Below are positions 47,657-49,644 of a stretch of DNA of 49,644 bases, piece by piece. The translations under genes were made by a program, and so were the position numbers. How positions within the stretch are numbered: position 1 is the first letter of the stretch; each line of letters starts with the position of its first letter. The notes beneath the pieces were generated by a model. That model was given only the letters and a program-made list of their open reading frames with translations, had not been told where the DNA came from and searched no databases. This stretch comes from an uncultured Centipeda sp. Its GTDB lineage: Bacteria; Bacillota; Negativicutes; Selenomonadales; Selenomonadaceae. The DNA is taken from NCBI GenBank assembly GCA_905372865.1, contig CAJPQT010000020.1, positions 1-49,644 on the forward strand. Direction: 5' to 3'.

Positions 47657-48952
47657 TCAACCACGCACCGTACGCCCGAAATAGTAGATCAGATAGACGC
47701 TGACGGCAAGGGCAATCCCCTCCCCGAGGCCGCCATACATCGGCGCAATCAGAACGATAAGGCTCAGGACTGCGACGCGCACAGGCTCCTCCCATGCGGC
47801 ATTGGTCCTCCTCTGCACCGCAATTTCGGCGGCACGCGAGATGCGGCTGCGCCAGCGTGTCAGCCAGAGGGCAATCCCCGTACCGATCATTGCCGCCGTC
47901 ATGAGGATGAGCAGTCCCCAGAAGATTTTCTCCGCGAAGAGCTCGTGATTGTGAATATGGATGTTCAGGAAGAACGGTGCCATCGTCAGCCATGCGGGCA
48001 CGGGCACAAAGAGAGGTTCTCCGCGTCCGCTTGCCGGCAGATATACCTGCTCGCCGAGCGCGAAGTCTGTCGCACGCACCGCAGGATCCGCAATCTGGAA
48101 GACATAATAGCCGTTCTGTCCCGCGGGCAGCTGCATAGAAACGATCTCCTTCGCCGGGAAACCGTCCGCAATGTGCGCCAGCGCCTCCTCTGCCGGCATC
48201 GTCGCCGTGCTCTGCTCCTCTGCGGCAAAACGCTCCATCGCAAGTGTATGTGCCGTGCGGTGGTAGTCCCGTATGCCAATGGAGTAAAGGACAATGAACA
48301 CACCGCTCACGCACATGATGACCGCCCACGTGCCCGCAAAGATGGATGTGAGTTTATGCCAGTCCGACCAGAACAGGCGGTTGGTCTTTCGCCGACGCGT
48401 GCCGAATGCCATACTTTTCATCATCGGCAGATAGAGATAGATGCCGCTCACGACAGAGATGACGGAGAGCACGCACATCACGGCGAGCAGGTCGCGGCCG
48501 CCCTCCTCCATCCCCATGCGAACGTGCAGAACGTGCATTGTGTGCAGGAACTCCTGCACGGCCTCCGAGCGATAGACGCGGTCCCTGCGGTTGAAGAGCG
48601 TGCCTGTGCGCACATCGTACATGATCTGCTCGCCGCCCATGCGCATATGAGAGCGCTCCGCCTTCCCTCCGCGCTCCTTGACGAGGAAGTAGAGCGTCCC
48701 GTCCGCTCCGTCCGGTGTAACGCTGAGGATCTCCTTCGTCGGGAATTCCTGCCTCACTGCCGCCGTTCCCGCAGACAGTGACGTCCAGATCTCCCGCAGC
48801 GGCATGGGCCCTCCCTGCGGCGGCATATTCACCGTATTCCACGCGTTGATTTCATTTCGAAAGAGAAGCGGCAGTCCCGTCAGCGTCAGCAGCAGGAGAA
48901 AGAGCGCACAGACAAGGCTCACCCACTGATGAATGACATAGATCTTTCGCAT
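47657..48952 (-). CDS. PepSY-associated transmembrane protein
   Basis: The 431-residue protein starts MRKIYVIHQWVSLVCALFLL with one anchor, has large extracytoplasmic parts containing PepSY-like segments (for example PTKEILSVTPDGADGTLYF and PAKEIVSMQLPAGQNGYYVF) and further membrane segments around 180-200, 225-250 and 365-430, with His pairs such as NIHIHNHELFAEK. Such proteins often sit with iron or metal uptake genes and may transfer electrons across the membrane; function here is unknown. The ATG at 48952 has GGAGG 5 nt upstream. It lies 36 nt upstream of the calcium-type pump gene, so the two may be co-transcribed. Confidence 0.85.
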   Translation of the reverse strand: MRKIYVIHQWVSLVCALFLLLLTLTGLPLLFRNEINAWNTVNMPPQGGPMPLREIWTSLSAGTAAVRQEFPTKEILSVTPDGADGTLYFLVKERGGKAERSHMRMGGEQIMYDVRTGTLFNRRDRVYRSEAVQEFLHTMHVLHVRMGMEEGGRDLLAVMCVLSVISVVSGIYLYLPMMKSMAFGTRRRKTNRLFWSDWHKLTSIFAGTWAVIMCVSGVFIVLYSIGIRDYHRTAHTLAMERFAAEEQSTATMPAEEALAHIADGFPAKEIVSMQLPAGQNGYYVFQIADPAVRATDFALGEQVYLPASGRGEPLFVPVPAWLTMAPFFLNIHIHNHELFAEKIFWGLLILMTAAMIGTGIALWLTRWRSRISRAAEIAVQRRTNAAWEEPVRVAVLSLIVLIAPMYGGLGEGIALAVSVYLIYYFGRTVRG

Positions 48953-49017
48953 ACATGCCTCCAATTCCAATCGTTGTTGCCGTTCCTTATCATACCACAA
49001 AATAAACGGAATCGGGA

Positions 49018-49060
49018 GAAAAAAGAGGACGGCTGCGCTCCGCGGCGCAACCGTCCCCCA
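49018..49060 (-). terminator. Terminator after hpf
   Basis: On the minus strand GGACGGTTGCGC and GCGCAGCCGTCC pair with one mismatch and are followed by TC and a T-run. It lies between the HPF gene and the PepSY gene. Confidence 0.85.
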
Positions 49061-49070
49061 ATCTCCAAAT

Positions 49071-49616
49071 TCAGCCCTCTTCGACCTCGATCAGGGCATA
49101 CTTTCCGTCGTTTCGACCGTAAACCACATTGACCTCCTCCGTCTCCGCATTGCGGAAGACGAAGAAGTGATGGTTCAGCAGATTCATCTGCATGATTGCC
49201 TCCTGCACGTCCATCGGCTGCAGGGCAAAGCGCTTCGTCTTGACGACGGGGAATACATCATCCTCCTCCGGCACGGGCTGGACAAAGGTCTCCACCGCCT
49301 CCGCCTTGAACCCGCCGTGGCGGAAGCGACGCTCGAGCTTCGTCTTCTGCTTGCGAATCTGGCGCTCCAGCTTCTCGATGACGAGATCAATGGAGCTGTA
49401 CATATCCTCTGAACGCTCCTCACCGCGCAGCAGCACGCCGCGCACGATGGGAGCCGTGACCTCTACCTTGTGGTGTTTCCCCTCCACGGAGAGCAGCACC
49501 GAGATGTCGCCGACATTCTCAAAGTACTTCGTGATCTTGCCGACCCGCTTCTCCACATAGTCCCGCAGTGCCGGTGTAACTTCGACATTCTTTCCCCGAA
49601 TCGTGAATGCAGCCAT
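49071..49616 (-). CDS. hpf: Ribosome hibernation promoting factor, long form
   Basis: HPF binds the 30S subunit and pairs 70S ribosomes into inactive 100S dimers in stationary phase. The 181-residue protein has the S30AE domain (AAFTIRGKNVEVTPALRDYV then EKRVGKITKYFENVGDISV) and the C-terminal dimerisation domain VVKTKRFALQPMDVQEAIMQ then MNLLNHHFFVFRNAETEEVN, so it is the long form used by Firmicutes. The ATG at 49616 has AAGGGG upstream. The window ends 28 nt upstream of it. Confidence 0.96.
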   Translation of the reverse strand: MAAFTIRGKNVEVTPALRDYVEKRVGKITKYFENVGDISVLLSVEGKHHKVEVTAPIVRGVLLRGEERSEDMYSSIDLVIEKLERQIRKQKTKLERRFRHGGFKAEAVETFVQPVPEEDDVFPVVKTKRFALQPMDVQEAIMQMNLLNHHFFVFRNAETEEVNVVYGRNDGKYALIEVEEG

Positions 49617-49644
49617 GAAACACAGCCCCTTTCTATCCACGGGA

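Overview
The window looks like part of a chromosome of an oral or gut Selenomonas-type bacterium (Negativicutes: Firmicutes with an outer membrane). This is inferred from the high-GC coding sequence (I estimate about 57-59%), the L- and P-ring flagellar genes flgH/flgI that only diderms need, the Firmicutes-like order mreB(mbl)-flgF-flgG, anaerobic enzymes (pyruvate formate-lyase and its activase, class III ribonucleotide reductase activase), and frequent TTG starts. No rRNA, tRNA, CRISPR array, integrase or transposase was seen.

Layout. 1-3.2 kb (minus): polyprenyl diphosphate synthase, two TatA/B-type proteins, TatC and the start of a UbiD decarboxylase, a set fitting menaquinone supply and Tat export. 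3.3-11.1 kb (minus): a secreted phosphodiester-glycosidase-type protein, then a long run reading hypothetical-mreB-flgF-flgG-flgA-flgH-flgI-flgJ (rod, P and L rings) that ends at a strong terminator. 11.2-16.7 kb (plus): acetyltransferase, nucleoside salvage (deoB, pyrimidine-nucleoside phosphorylase, cdd) overlapping a CheY/CheX-like pair and an MscS channel. 16.7-22.2 kb: a DnaA-box-rich control region, a stand-alone glycyl-radical segment of NrdD with NrdG, a PC4-like small protein, an EamA permease, an acetyltransferase, a Cys-rich CCG-like protein, a metallo-hydrolase, holA and a frameshifted mini-gene.

22.2-35 kb: pflB-pflA, an MFS exporter, flavodoxin, orphan sorbitol-type PTS IIA, a YgbA-type Cys protein with asparaginase, TrmO, thioredoxin reductase, two tandem glutaredoxins, a GntP permease and a LysA-family decarboxylase. 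35-40 kb: a complete branched-chain amino-acid ABC transporter (livK-H-M-G-F) and a CBS-ACT protein. 40.7-49.6 kb: ApbE, GtrA, a DeoR regulator, a PflX-like radical SAM protein, a calcium-type P-type ATPase, a PepSY membrane protein and long-form HPF.

The most striking feature is not a gene. Six full copies and one partial copy of an intergenic fold-back repeat (about 167 nt, or about 280 nt with an extra module) lie in both orientations. Four nested stem segments differ in sequence between copies, yet the two arms of each copy stay complementary, while a 20-nt apical segment is invariant. That is the pattern expected of an element selected for its secondary structure. Other points worth a second look are the split NrdD glycyl-radical protein with DnaA boxes upstream, a 115-nt structured spacer before the metallo-hydrolase gene, and the duplicated, frameshifted mini-gene after holA.
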